Source: Flavobacterium sp. KACC 22761
Lineage (GTDB): Bacteria; Bacteroidota; Bacteroidia; Flavobacteriales; Flavobacteriaceae
Direction: 5' to 3'
DNA length: 64,000 bases
Assembly: GCF_034058155.1 (NCBI RefSeq)
Contig: NZ_CP139148.1
Location: 186,001-250,000, forward strand
In this document: in pieces, positions 17,923 through 25,054 of the stretch
How the letters are laid out: every line of letters begins with the position of its first letter
Numbering within the stretch: the first letter of the stretch is position 1
Program-made: the position numbers and the translations under genes
The notes under the pieces: generated by a model
The model's input: only the letters and a program-made list of their open reading frames with translations
Told to the model about the DNA's origin: nothing
Database searches by the model: none

Positions 17923-18006
17923 ATGAAACTCTTTAATCTAAATTTTCTAGTATCATTCAAAGAATGGCTTTTTTTAAGAGCAATGCAATCTTCTTTCCTT
18001 CATTAA
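17923..18006 (+). CDS. Possible 27-aa ORF ahead of the beta-glucosidase gene
   Basis: ATG to TAA gives a 27-residue hydrophobic, basic peptide (MKLFNLNFLVSFKEWLFLRA...), ending 25 bp before the GH1 start. It could be a leader or small protein gene, or chance. The preceding text (17896 onward) has a near-match to the -7 box (ttaatttg). There is no independent support for translation. Confidence 0.25.
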   Translation: MKLFNLNFLVSFKEWLFLRAMQSSFLH

Positions 18007-18031
18007 TAATTAAAAAGGAAAGCAGAATTGA

Positions 18032-19384
18032 ATGAATAAAATTGAAAAATCATTTTTGAACAAAAATCAATTTGGTGAAGATTTCTTGTGGGGTGTTTCA
18101 ACCGCCGCTTTCCAAATTGAAGGTGCTCATGATACCGACGGAAAAGGTTCTTCGATCTGGGATGTTTTTACTGCCCAGAAAGGAAAAATCAAAAACGGGC
18201 ATCATGCTATAACTGCTTGTGATTTCTATAATTCGTACCAAACAGATATTAGTTTGATTCGCGAATTGAATATCCCTAATTTTCGATTTTCAATTTCCTG
18301 GACTCGAATTATGCCTACGGGAACTCATCCTGTAAATCAGGCCGGAATTGACTATTACAATAAAATTATTGATTCGCTTTTGGCGCAAGGAATCGAGCCT
18401 TGGGTGACACTTTACCATTGGGACTTGCCTTATGCACTTGAAGAAAAAGGCGGATGGACAAATCGTGAATCTGTTACTTGGTTTTCAGATTATGTTGCGA
18501 TTTGTGCAAAACATTTTGGCGATCGTGTAAAAAACTGGATAGTCATCAATGAACCTTCTGTTTTTACTGGCGCAGGTTATTTCTTGGGCATACATGCACC
18601 TGGAAAAAAAGGCATCACAAATTATATCAAAGCCATGCATCATGTGACTTTGGCAACAGTTGCTGGCGCAAAAAAACTTCGAGAAAATGTTCCTAATGCA
18701 AATATCGGAACCACTTTTTCTTGCACGCATATAGAACCTTTTTCTCAAAATCAAAAAGATATCGAAGCAGCAAAACGCGTTGACACGCTGCTAAACCGAA
18801 CTTTTATCGAACCGCTTTTAGGACTAGGTTATCCGCAAGACGATCTGCCAGTTTTGAAAAAACTAAATAATTATATTTTTGAAGATGATCGAAATAATCT
18901 TGCATTTGACTTTGACTTCATCGGACTTCAATGTTATACTCGAGAAGTTGTAAAAGCATCATTATTGACGCCCTATATTGGTGCCGAATTAATAAGTGCC
19001 GAAAAACGAAATGTAATTTCCACCGAAATGGGCTGGGAAGTTTATCCGCCTGCGCTCTATCACATTTTAAAAAGATTCAACGGCTACGAAGGCATCAAAA
19101 AAATTATAATTACTGAAAATGGCGCAGCATTTCCGGACACCGTAACAAACGGAAAAGTCTATGACATAAAACGTACACATTTCATCCAAGATCATTTAGA
19201 ACAAATTTTAAAAGCCAAAGAAGAAGGCTTAAATGTCGATGGCTATTTTGTTTGGACTTTGACTGATAATTTTGAATGGGCAGAAGGTTACAACGCCCGA
19301 TTCGGATTAATTCATATTGATTTTGAAACGCAAAAGAGAACTATAAAAAATTCTGGATATTGGTTTAAAGATTTTTTATCGTAA
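18032..19384 (+). CDS. Beta-glucosidase, GH1
   Basis: Hydrolyses beta-glucosides such as cellobiose and aryl-glucosides. The 450-aa protein is a complete single-domain GH1 enzyme. Motifs: FLWGVSTAAFQIEGA (substrate binding), YHWDLPYALEEKGGW, acid/base E174 in IVINEPSVF, nucleophile E362 in IITENGAAFPD, and DNFEWAEGYNARFGL. It has no signal peptide, so it is cytoplasmic. It stands alone, between the response regulator gene and a convergent lipoprotein gene. A beta-xylosidase or galactosidase side activity is common in the family. A clear terminator follows. Confidence 0.95.
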   Translation: MNKIEKSFLNKNQFGEDFLWGVSTAAFQIEGAHDTDGKGSSIWDVFTAQKGKIKNGHHAITACDFYNSYQTDISLIRELNIPNFRFSISWTRIMPTGTHPVNQAGIDYYNKIIDSLLAQGIEPWVTLYHWDLPYALEEKGGWTNRESVTWFSDYVAICAKHFGDRVKNWIVINEPSVFTGAGYFLGIHAPGKKGITNYIKAMHHVTLATVAGAKKLRENVPNANIGTTFSCTHIEPFSQNQKDIEAAKRVDTLLNRTFIEPLLGLGYPQDDLPVLKKLNNYIFEDDRNNLAFDFDFIGLQCYTREVVKASLLTPYIGAELISAEKRNVISTEMGWEVYPPALYHILKRFNGYEGIKKIIITENGAAFPDTVTNGKVYDIKRTHFIQDHLEQILKAKEEGLNVDGYFVWTLTDNFEWAEGYNARFGLIHIDFETQKRTIKNSGYWFKDFLS

Positions 19385-19405
19385 ATCTTATTCTTTAAAA
19401 ATAAA

Positions 19406-19441
19406 AAAAAGCCTTTCGTATTACGCATACAAAAGGCTTTT
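19406..19441. terminator. Terminator between GH1 and the convergent lipoprotein gene
   Basis: aaaagccttt pairs with aaaggctttt around a 14-base loop, with A- and T-runs on the two sides, so it can serve both strands. Confidence 0.75.
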
Positions 19442-19463
19442 ATGTTTGAAATAAGATTATTTA

Positions 19464-19829
19464 TTATTGAAATCTAAATTTATAATTCTGCTTTAGAATT
19501 CCAATATAAAGCTTACCGTTTCCTTTTAAATAAGCTGTTACCTTAATATATTTTTCTTCTGGATATTTTACATCATAATTAAACGTGGTATCTTTTGTTT
19601 TGACCTGAAGCAGATGATTTCCTTCATCAGATATTGAAAAATCTGCTGTTTCGTAAGTCGGCATTTCATTTGTTGCTTTTAAGTTGATATCTTGAACTTT
19701 CTTTTTGTCAAGAAATACTTCCAGTTTTAAATTATCCAATTTCATATCCGTTGGCTGTTCAAAAGACACTACATACTTTTTACAACCGAAAGTGGATAAA
19801 ACAATTAATAGTATTAAAAGCTTTTTCAT
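19464..19829 (-). CDS. Small lipoprotein of unknown function
   Basis: 121 aa with a lipobox (LLILLIVLSTFGCKKY, Cys16). The mature part is mostly beta-strand-like and polar (KLEVFLDKKKVQDINLK, EGNHLLQVKTKDTTFNYDVKY), suggesting a small immunoglobulin-like or carrier fold, but no family is recognised. It is monocistronic and convergent with the GH1 gene across a shared terminator. Probably envelope-located. No context clue to function. Confidence 0.75.
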   Translation of the reverse strand: MKKLLILLIVLSTFGCKKYVVSFEQPTDMKLDNLKLEVFLDKKKVQDINLKATNEMPTYETADFSISDEGNHLLQVKTKDTTFNYDVKYPEEKYIKVTAYLKGNGKLYIGILKQNYKFRFQ

Positions 19830-20193
19830 AACTAATATTTTAAATTGATTCTTGAGGGAAATCAGATTGTTTTTTCTCTTTTATAAATATAAATAATTTT
19901 ATGGCAATTTGGTCTAAAAAAACAAACTTCATCCGAATTATTCATCGAAAAACAAACCTAAAATAACCGAAAAAAAAGTTGCTGAAAAAGGCGAAAAAAA
20001 ATCATTATTTTACTGATTTTATTAGGTTTAACGGTATTTTTTTCTTATCTTTATAGTGTAAATAACAGTAAATATATGCCGAAAAACAAACTTTTTAAAT
20101 GCCTAAATTTCACTTTAAAAAACCATTCTTTTTCCAACTTTTTGCATTTTATTTTTCAAAATGCGTTTCATCTTCATTTGGAAATTATTCGAA
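19830..20193. other. Intergenic region with no clear feature
   Basis: AT-rich spacer upstream of the lipoprotein gene and downstream of the paralog gene. I see no repeat family, terminator or conserved motif. A plus-strand frame (20031-20264) encodes a hydrophobic stretch but overlaps the gene on the other strand. Confidence 0.5.
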
Positions 20194-20820
20194 CTAATCT
20201 TTTTTCTGCACAAAGTATAAACACGCAGAAGACACCAACGCAACCGCTCCGATTGCAATCGTAATTACTTTTCTTGGATATATTTTCTGAGCCATTTTTT
20301 TAGCAAATATATCTTTTAAATTCAAAAAAAGATTTCCTTTTTTAGGAAGCGCTGTAGACTCTTCATGCTCATTTTTCACAAAACTCTTTAATTCTATGAC
20401 TTCATTCTCAATTGTTGCAGATGCTTTACTCCTTTCTACGTTTTCAATCCTTTTAGCTTCTTCATTTTCATTTCTAAACTTTTTAAAAGGACGCGGTTGA
20501 AAATCGACCAGAATGGCCGCGAGATTTATAGCGTCGATATTTGACGGATCTGTTTCGCCTTTAAAAAAGGTTTCAATGGGTCTAAACTTATCTTTCTGTT
20601 CCTTAAACTTATTCTTTTTAGTATGATCAAAATCTAAACACAATAAATTCCTAAAAACATTCAAATCATCTTGGGTTGGATCGTTTTCGAAAATGAGCCA
20701 GCACAAATCGCGAAGTTTTCCTCGAGATGGATTATACAAGTAATCGAAGTGTTCTCCTTCTTTTTCGAGTTCATATTTAATTTTAATCGCCTTTTTATAT
20801 TCTTCTAATGTATTATTCAT
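20194..20820 (-). CDS. Unrecognised single-TM protein, short paralog of the 15623-16546 product
   Basis: 208 aa. The N-terminal 115 residues align with the 307-aa protein at 15623 (RGKLRDLCWLIFENDPTQDDL; FFKGETDPSNIDAINLAAIL; VDFQPRPFKKF). A variable linker follows, then a membrane helix at the very C-terminus (ITIAIGAVALVSSACLYFVQ). It therefore lacks the extracytoplasmic domain of its paralog, or has lost it. It is divergent from the lipopeptide/kinase pair at 21376-23337, mirroring block A. The family is not recognised. The conserved motif with Arg/Lys and Pro around DFQPRPF may be a binding surface. Confidence 0.72.
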   Translation of the reverse strand: MNNTLEEYKKAIKIKYELEKEGEHFDYLYNPSRGKLRDLCWLIFENDPTQDDLNVFRNLLCLDFDHTKKNKFKEQKDKFRPIETFFKGETDPSNIDAINLAAILVDFQPRPFKKFRNENEEAKRIENVERSKASATIENEVIELKSFVKNEHEESTALPKKGNLFLNLKDIFAKKMAQKIYPRKVITIAIGAVALVSSACLYFVQKKD

Positions 20821-21218
20821 TTTCTCTTTTTTAAGAAACTCTCTGGGGTCTTTATTTTCATTTTTAATCTAAACTTTTTTATATGCCTTTATTTTTGACT
20901 TTTAAAATCTGTATTAGCCTTTCATTTTTTACTTTAATTCCAAATTATCTTCACTTTTTTTTCACAATCCAACCAACTTTTGCCAAACTTTTTGCCTCTA
21001 TTATAGTAGGACTTTGTTTAAAAATAAATCACATTTAATCAAAAAATAGGCATTGCATTTTTATTTTATTGGGAAATCTCAGGAATCTTAGGAAAACGCA
21101 GGAATTCCGGGAATTCCGTATCTACAGTAGCTTAGAAGTGCCTTTCCTTTGCATAAGAAATTAGTTCAAGTTTTGTCTGCAGACTAAAACAAAAATAAAA
21201 AACTAGTTCTAATTAACA

Positions 21219-21234
21219 TTGTGGAAAACCGTAA
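21219..21234 (+). promoter_or_regulatory. Motif ttgtggaaaaccgtaa upstream of the lipopeptide/kinase genes
   Basis: It matches 16725-16740 in 14 of 16 positions and the complement at 32095-32109. It lies about 140 bp before the lipopeptide gene in the 555-bp spacer 20821-21375. That spacer also contains aggaatcttagg-like repeats (21070-21117) and otherwise AT-rich text. Probable regulator-binding site by recurrence. Confidence 0.45.
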
Positions 21235-21375
21235 GACCGAGTTTATTCGGGAAGTTTAAATTACGTCTTACAGTCTACACGATCAACTTCCCAAAACCAA
21301 TTTGGTATTGCCAATAACAAACTCTGGATAACTCCGGACAGCAATACCTATGTCTAATTTCTAAATTAAATCAAA

Positions 21376-21576
21376 ATGAAAAAGCTATTATTTTTTAGCG
21401 CTATTGCGTTAATGTTCACTATATTTTCTTGTACTCCGGATGAGTTTGAAACGCAACCAAAACAAGAAACAAAAAAAACTATTAATATAGCAAAAGATAC
21501 CTTTGCTGAGGATGGGCCGGGTGATGGTAAAACTCCTCCACCTCCACCAACAACACCACCACCAGCAGATGAATAA
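21376..21576 (+). CDS. Small proline-rich lipopeptide encoded next to a sensor kinase
   Basis: 66 aa with a lipoprotein signal (MKKLLFFSAIALMFTIFSC). The mature chain of about 48 residues is acidic and ends in a glycine/proline-rich tail (GPGDGKTPPPPPTTPPPADE). No fold is expected. The gene lies 51 bp upstream of the TPR histidine kinase, in the same direction. The equivalent gene in block A is reduced to a start and a stop codon. Loss together with the kinase argues that the two work together, perhaps as envelope ligand or inhibitor and sensor. That function is inference; homologous short lipopeptides beside such kinases seem to occur in flavobacteria. Confidence 0.7.
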   Translation: MKKLLFFSAIALMFTIFSCTPDEFETQPKQETKKTINIAKDTFAEDGPGDGKTPPPPPTTPPPADE

Positions 21577-21627
21577 ATATATTTTTAGTATCTAATTAAT
21601 TACTATTTTCGGGGAAAGTAAATTTAT

Positions 21628-23337
21628 ATGTTACGGTCCCCGTTTTTTTATTTCATAATTCTTCTTTCTCTTTTTTCATGTAAAGAAAAAAAGACCGTCA
21701 ATCCTAATACAGAAGCTATACAAAAAGAAGCGCTTAGCTTACGAAATAAAGGATACGAAAATATCTTAAAACAAAATTTCAACACTGCTTTTCATGAGTT
21801 TAATAAATCCAAAATACTTTTCGAAACTTTAAAAGACAGTGTCAATATTGGATATGTCCTTCTACAGTTGGCCGCAATACAGCAAGTTAACGGAGATTAT
21901 TACGGCAGCAAGGAAACAGTTACTGAAGCATCAGCGTATTTTAAAAAAAATAGTATATATGCTCCTGATATAAATATCGTCTTAGGCATTGCCGATAAAG
22001 AACTTTCCTTATACAATGATGCAATTTATTATTATAAAGAATCTGCAAAAGAATATAAAGATCCTATTGCAAAACTAGGCCCGCTATCTAATATTGGCCC
22101 CATCTATATCCAACAAAAAAAGTACGATAAGGCAATTGCTCTTTTAGAATCTATTTTGGGCAAAAATTTATTAAATAATGAAGCTCAAGCATCCTCTAAA
22201 GCTCGAATTCAAGATAATTTGGGTTATGCTTATTTTAAATACGGAATGGATGAAAAAGGATTTCATTTAATGGATAATGCGCTCAAAAAAAGAAATGAAA
22301 TCAAAGATACATACGGAAGTATTGAAAGCTACCTTCATTTAGCAGACTATTATTCCAAAAAAGATGTTCAAAAATCAGATGAAAATGCCCTGAAAGCATA
22401 CAATATTTCTACAAAACTAAATAGTGTTGATGAAAGATTAGAAGCTTTGCAAATTTTAATTTCAAATGACCACAGTCCTAAAAAGCAAAAATATGTTCAA
22501 AAGTATTTTACGCTAAACGACAGTATTATTAAAGTTAGAAACAACTTCAAAAATAAATTCGCCAAAATCAAATACGATGCTAAAAAAGAAAAAGACGAAA
22601 ATCAAAAACTTCGTTTAGAAAAAGCGGAAAACCAGTTAGCGCTTCAGAAAGAAAAATTTCTGCGAATTGTATTGCTAATCATATTTATTTTTCTTGTCAT
22701 TTTAATAGCAATCCTAATACGTTATTATAAAAACAAAAACAAAGCAATCGAATTTAAAGCTTCGTACGAAACCGAAACGAGAATTGCTAAAAAAATACAC
22801 GATGAGTTGGCGAACGACGTTTTTAACGTAATTGCTTTTACGGAATCTCAGCCTTTGTCTATAGAAAACACCAAAGAGAATCTTCTTCAAAAATTAGATG
22901 ATATTTATGGTCGTGTAAGAGGAATTTCAAAAGAAAATAATAAAATTGATACTGGTGCAAATTTCACCCGAAACATAAAAGAACTGTTTTCGACTTACAA
23001 TACTAGCACAAGAAATATCATATTTACTAATTTAGAAAACATACATTGGGAAATGGTCGATGATATAAAAAAAATTACCATTAACCGAATTTTGCAAGAG
23101 TTAATGGTAAATATGAAAAAACACAGCAAGGCAAATCTTGTTGCTATAAAATTTGAAAGCGATCAAAACTCAATCTTCATCAATTACACCGATAATGGAG
23201 TTGGTTGTGAAAAAAACACAATAACAAAAAATGGTCTGCAGAATATGGAAAGCCGTATTCAGGCCGTTAAAGGAACTGTAGATTTTGAAACAGAACCGAA
23301 CAAAGGTTTTAAGGCTAAAATAATTATTCCTAAATAG
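21628..23337 (+). CDS. TPR-containing sensor histidine kinase, lipid-anchored, HisKA_3 type
   Basis: 569 aa. A lipoprotein-like signal with Cys18 (LLSLFSCKEKK) is followed by tetratricopeptide repeats (about 35-290), a coiled coil (about 300-342) and a membrane helix (RIVLLIIFIFLVILIAILIR, about 347-366). The kinase core has a HisKA_3 H-box with H391 in IAKKIHDELANDV. The HATPase domain shows an N-box (LQELMVNMKKH), DNGVGC and GLQNM. This is the NarL-partner kinase class. No response regulator follows; the nearest is at 17121. The 5' leader (21602-21620) carries a ttttc/gaaaa hairpin conserved before the kinase relic. Confidence 0.9.
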   Translation: MLRSPFFYFIILLSLFSCKEKKTVNPNTEAIQKEALSLRNKGYENILKQNFNTAFHEFNKSKILFETLKDSVNIGYVLLQLAAIQQVNGDYYGSKETVTEASAYFKKNSIYAPDINIVLGIADKELSLYNDAIYYYKESAKEYKDPIAKLGPLSNIGPIYIQQKKYDKAIALLESILGKNLLNNEAQASSKARIQDNLGYAYFKYGMDEKGFHLMDNALKKRNEIKDTYGSIESYLHLADYYSKKDVQKSDENALKAYNISTKLNSVDERLEALQILISNDHSPKKQKYVQKYFTLNDSIIKVRNNFKNKFAKIKYDAKKEKDENQKLRLEKAENQLALQKEKFLRIVLLIIFIFLVILIAILIRYYKNKNKAIEFKASYETETRIAKKIHDELANDVFNVIAFTESQPLSIENTKENLLQKLDDIYGRVRGISKENNKIDTGANFTRNIKELFSTYNTSTRNIIFTNLENIHWEMVDDIKKITINRILQELMVNMKKHSKANLVAIKFESDQNSIFINYTDNGVGCEKNTITKNGLQNMESRIQAVKGTVDFETEPNKGFKAKIIIPK

Positions 23338-23347
23338 GCAAAAACTT

Positions 23348-23382
23348 AAAAAGCCTTTAAGACATTTCTGAAAGGCTTTTTT
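23348..23382 (+). terminator. Intrinsic terminator after the kinase gene
   Basis: aaaaagccttt pairs with aaaggcttttt, ending in a T-run, 10 bp after the kinase stop. Confidence 0.8.
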
Positions 23383-23399
23383 GTATTACTATATTTTAA

Positions 23400-23532
23400 C
23401 TGGACTGAAGTCCAGCCCTACAATATGGTAAGAGCCTAAGGCTCTTTTTATAGTTCCGAAGGAACAATTTATATTGTAGGGCTGGACTTCAGTCCAGTTC
23501 TGAGTTACAATATAAATTGTTCCTGCGGAACT
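23400..23532. repeat. Composite inverted repeat (family ctggactgaagtccag)
   Basis: Perfect 27-bp arms at 23400-23426 and 23471-23497 enclose two short palindromes (gagcctaaggctc and gttccgaaggaac). A third partial hairpin repeats the gttcc...ggaac word after it (to 23532). The arms are themselves partly palindromic (ggactgaagtcc). It lies between two terminators. Confidence 0.75.
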
Positions 23533-23547
23533 TGTATTTATGATCTA

Positions 23548-23580
23548 CAAAAAACCTCCCAGAATTTAACTTCTGAGAGG
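23548..23580 (-). terminator. Terminator of the efflux operon
   Basis: On the minus strand, cctctcagaa pairs with ttctgggagg, then a T-run (A-run at 23549-23554). It is 31 bp after the outer-membrane factor stop. Confidence 0.75.
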
Positions 23581-23611
23581 CCTCTACTAATAACTAATTA
23601 AAATGGGTATT

Positions 23612-25054
23612 CTACTTCCAACCTCCGCCTAGGTCTCTGTAAACATGAACTGCAGCGTTAAGTTGTTCTTTTTTAGTATCAATCAATTCTAAATTTGCTT
23701 CTAATGCATCGCGTTGTGTCATTAAAACCTCAAAATAATCAACTCTTGCAGATTTGAATAAATCATTCGATACATCAATCGACTTGTTTAATGCATCAAC
23801 TTGTTGTGATTTCAAATCATAGCTTTTTTGCAGATTATCAATTTTAGAAAGCTGATTAGATACTTCTAAATAAGCGTTTAAGATTGTTTTGTCATAATTA
23901 TATAATGCCTGAAGCTGTCTTGCATTTGCGCTTGAAAACTCAGCCTTAATAGCGTTTCTATTGATCAGTGGCGCAGCAAGATCTCCTGCCAATGAATACA
24001 AAAGTGATTCAGGAAGTGTAAACAAATACGATGGTTTGAACGCTTGAACTCCAAAAGCTGCCGTAATGTCAAGTGAAGGATAAAATTCTGCACGAGCCAC
24101 TTTTACATCTAGTTTTGCAGCAACCAATTCTAATTCTGCTTGTTTCACATCAGGACGATTCATCAACAATTGAGATGGAATTCCAGCACTTACTGAAGCT
24201 GGCAACAAAGTCAAAAATTTTGTGTTGCTTCTTTTAATTTCCTGAGGATAACGTCCTAGCAAGAAATTAATTTTGTTTTCCGTTTCTTTAATTTGCTGCA
24301 AAATATCAAACTCCATACTTTTTGAAGTCAATACTTCGGCTTCAAACTTCTTAACTCCAAGTTCTGTTGCTCTCGCCGCTTGCTTCTGAATTTTCACAAT
24401 TTCCAAAGCGTTAGATTGCAGCGTAATGGTTTGCTTCACAATATCCAACTGATTGTCTAGCGCTAATAATTCATAGTAAGAATCAGCTATTTCAGCAATA
24501 AGATTGGTAACCACAAAGTTTTTACCTTCAACGGTTGCTAAATATCTGTTTAAAGCTGCTTTTTTAGAATTACGCAGTTTTTTCCAGATATCAACTTCCC
24601 AGTTTGCATAAGCCGCAATAGTAAAATCTCCAAGAGGATCTGGCATTTCAACTCCAGGTTTGATTTCTGTAGTGGCATCACCAGCACCTTGGCTGGTATA
24701 CCTTCCTACTTTTTCTACTCCAGCTCCGGCACGAACACCAACTTGCGGCAATAAAAGTCCTTTACGAACTCTAACATCGTTCTTAGCAATTTCGATTTCC
24801 TGCAGCGTCATGTTTAACTCCTGATTGTTTTTCAGGGCCACATCAATCAAATCGACAAGGTTTTGATCCTTAAAGAACGCTCTCCATTTTACAGTTGAGG
24901 TATTTGTTGTATCCTGAGTGGCAGCAGCACCAAATGATTCTGGAACCGGCTCACTAGTAGTTGTTGTATCTGGCGCAGGAGCTTTACAGCCTACTACAGC
25001 CAAACACAAACCTAATGCAGCGCTATATTTATATACTTTTAATTTATTATACAT
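23612..25054 (-). CDS. RND efflux outer-membrane lipoprotein, NodT/TolC family
   Basis: Outer-membrane channel of a tripartite drug efflux pump. ATG 25054 gives 480 aa and a lipoprotein signal (LGLCLAVVGCKAPAP). A TTG 12 bp further upstream is possible but not preferred. Two OEP repeats are visible with long helical stretches (LTLQSNALEIVKIQ, VDALNKSIDVSNDLF) and the family segment LLMNRPDVKQAELELVAAKLDVKVARAEFYPSLDI (given as positions about 300-334). It overlaps the inner-membrane pump gene by 8 bp, showing translational coupling, and is the last gene of the operon. Confidence 0.93.
   Translation of the reverse strand: MYNKLKVYKYSAALGLCLAVVGCKAPAPDTTTTSEPVPESFGAAATQDTTNTSTVKWRAFFKDQNLVDLIDVALKNNQELNMTLQEIEIAKNDVRVRKGLLLPQVGVRAGAGVEKVGRYTSQGAGDATTEIKPGVEMPDPLGDFTIAAYANWEVDIWKKLRNSKKAALNRYLATVEGKNFVVTNLIAEIADSYYELLALDNQLDIVKQTITLQSNALEIVKIQKQAARATELGVKKFEAEVLTSKSMEFDILQQIKETENKINFLLGRYPQEIKRSNTKFLTLLPASVSAGIPSQLLMNRPDVKQAELELVAAKLDVKVARAEFYPSLDITAAFGVQAFKPSYLFTLPESLLYSLAGDLAAPLINRNAIKAEFSSANARQLQALYNYDKTILNAYLEVSNQLSKIDNLQKSYDLKSQQVDALNKSIDVSNDLFKSARVDYFEVLMTQRDALEANLELIDTKKEQLNAAVHVYRDLGGGWK

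Noticed and set aside
20031..20264. Plus-strand hydrophobic ORF-like stretch
   Set aside because: No convincing start, overlaps the minus-strand paralog gene by 70 bp, composition follows AT-richness.
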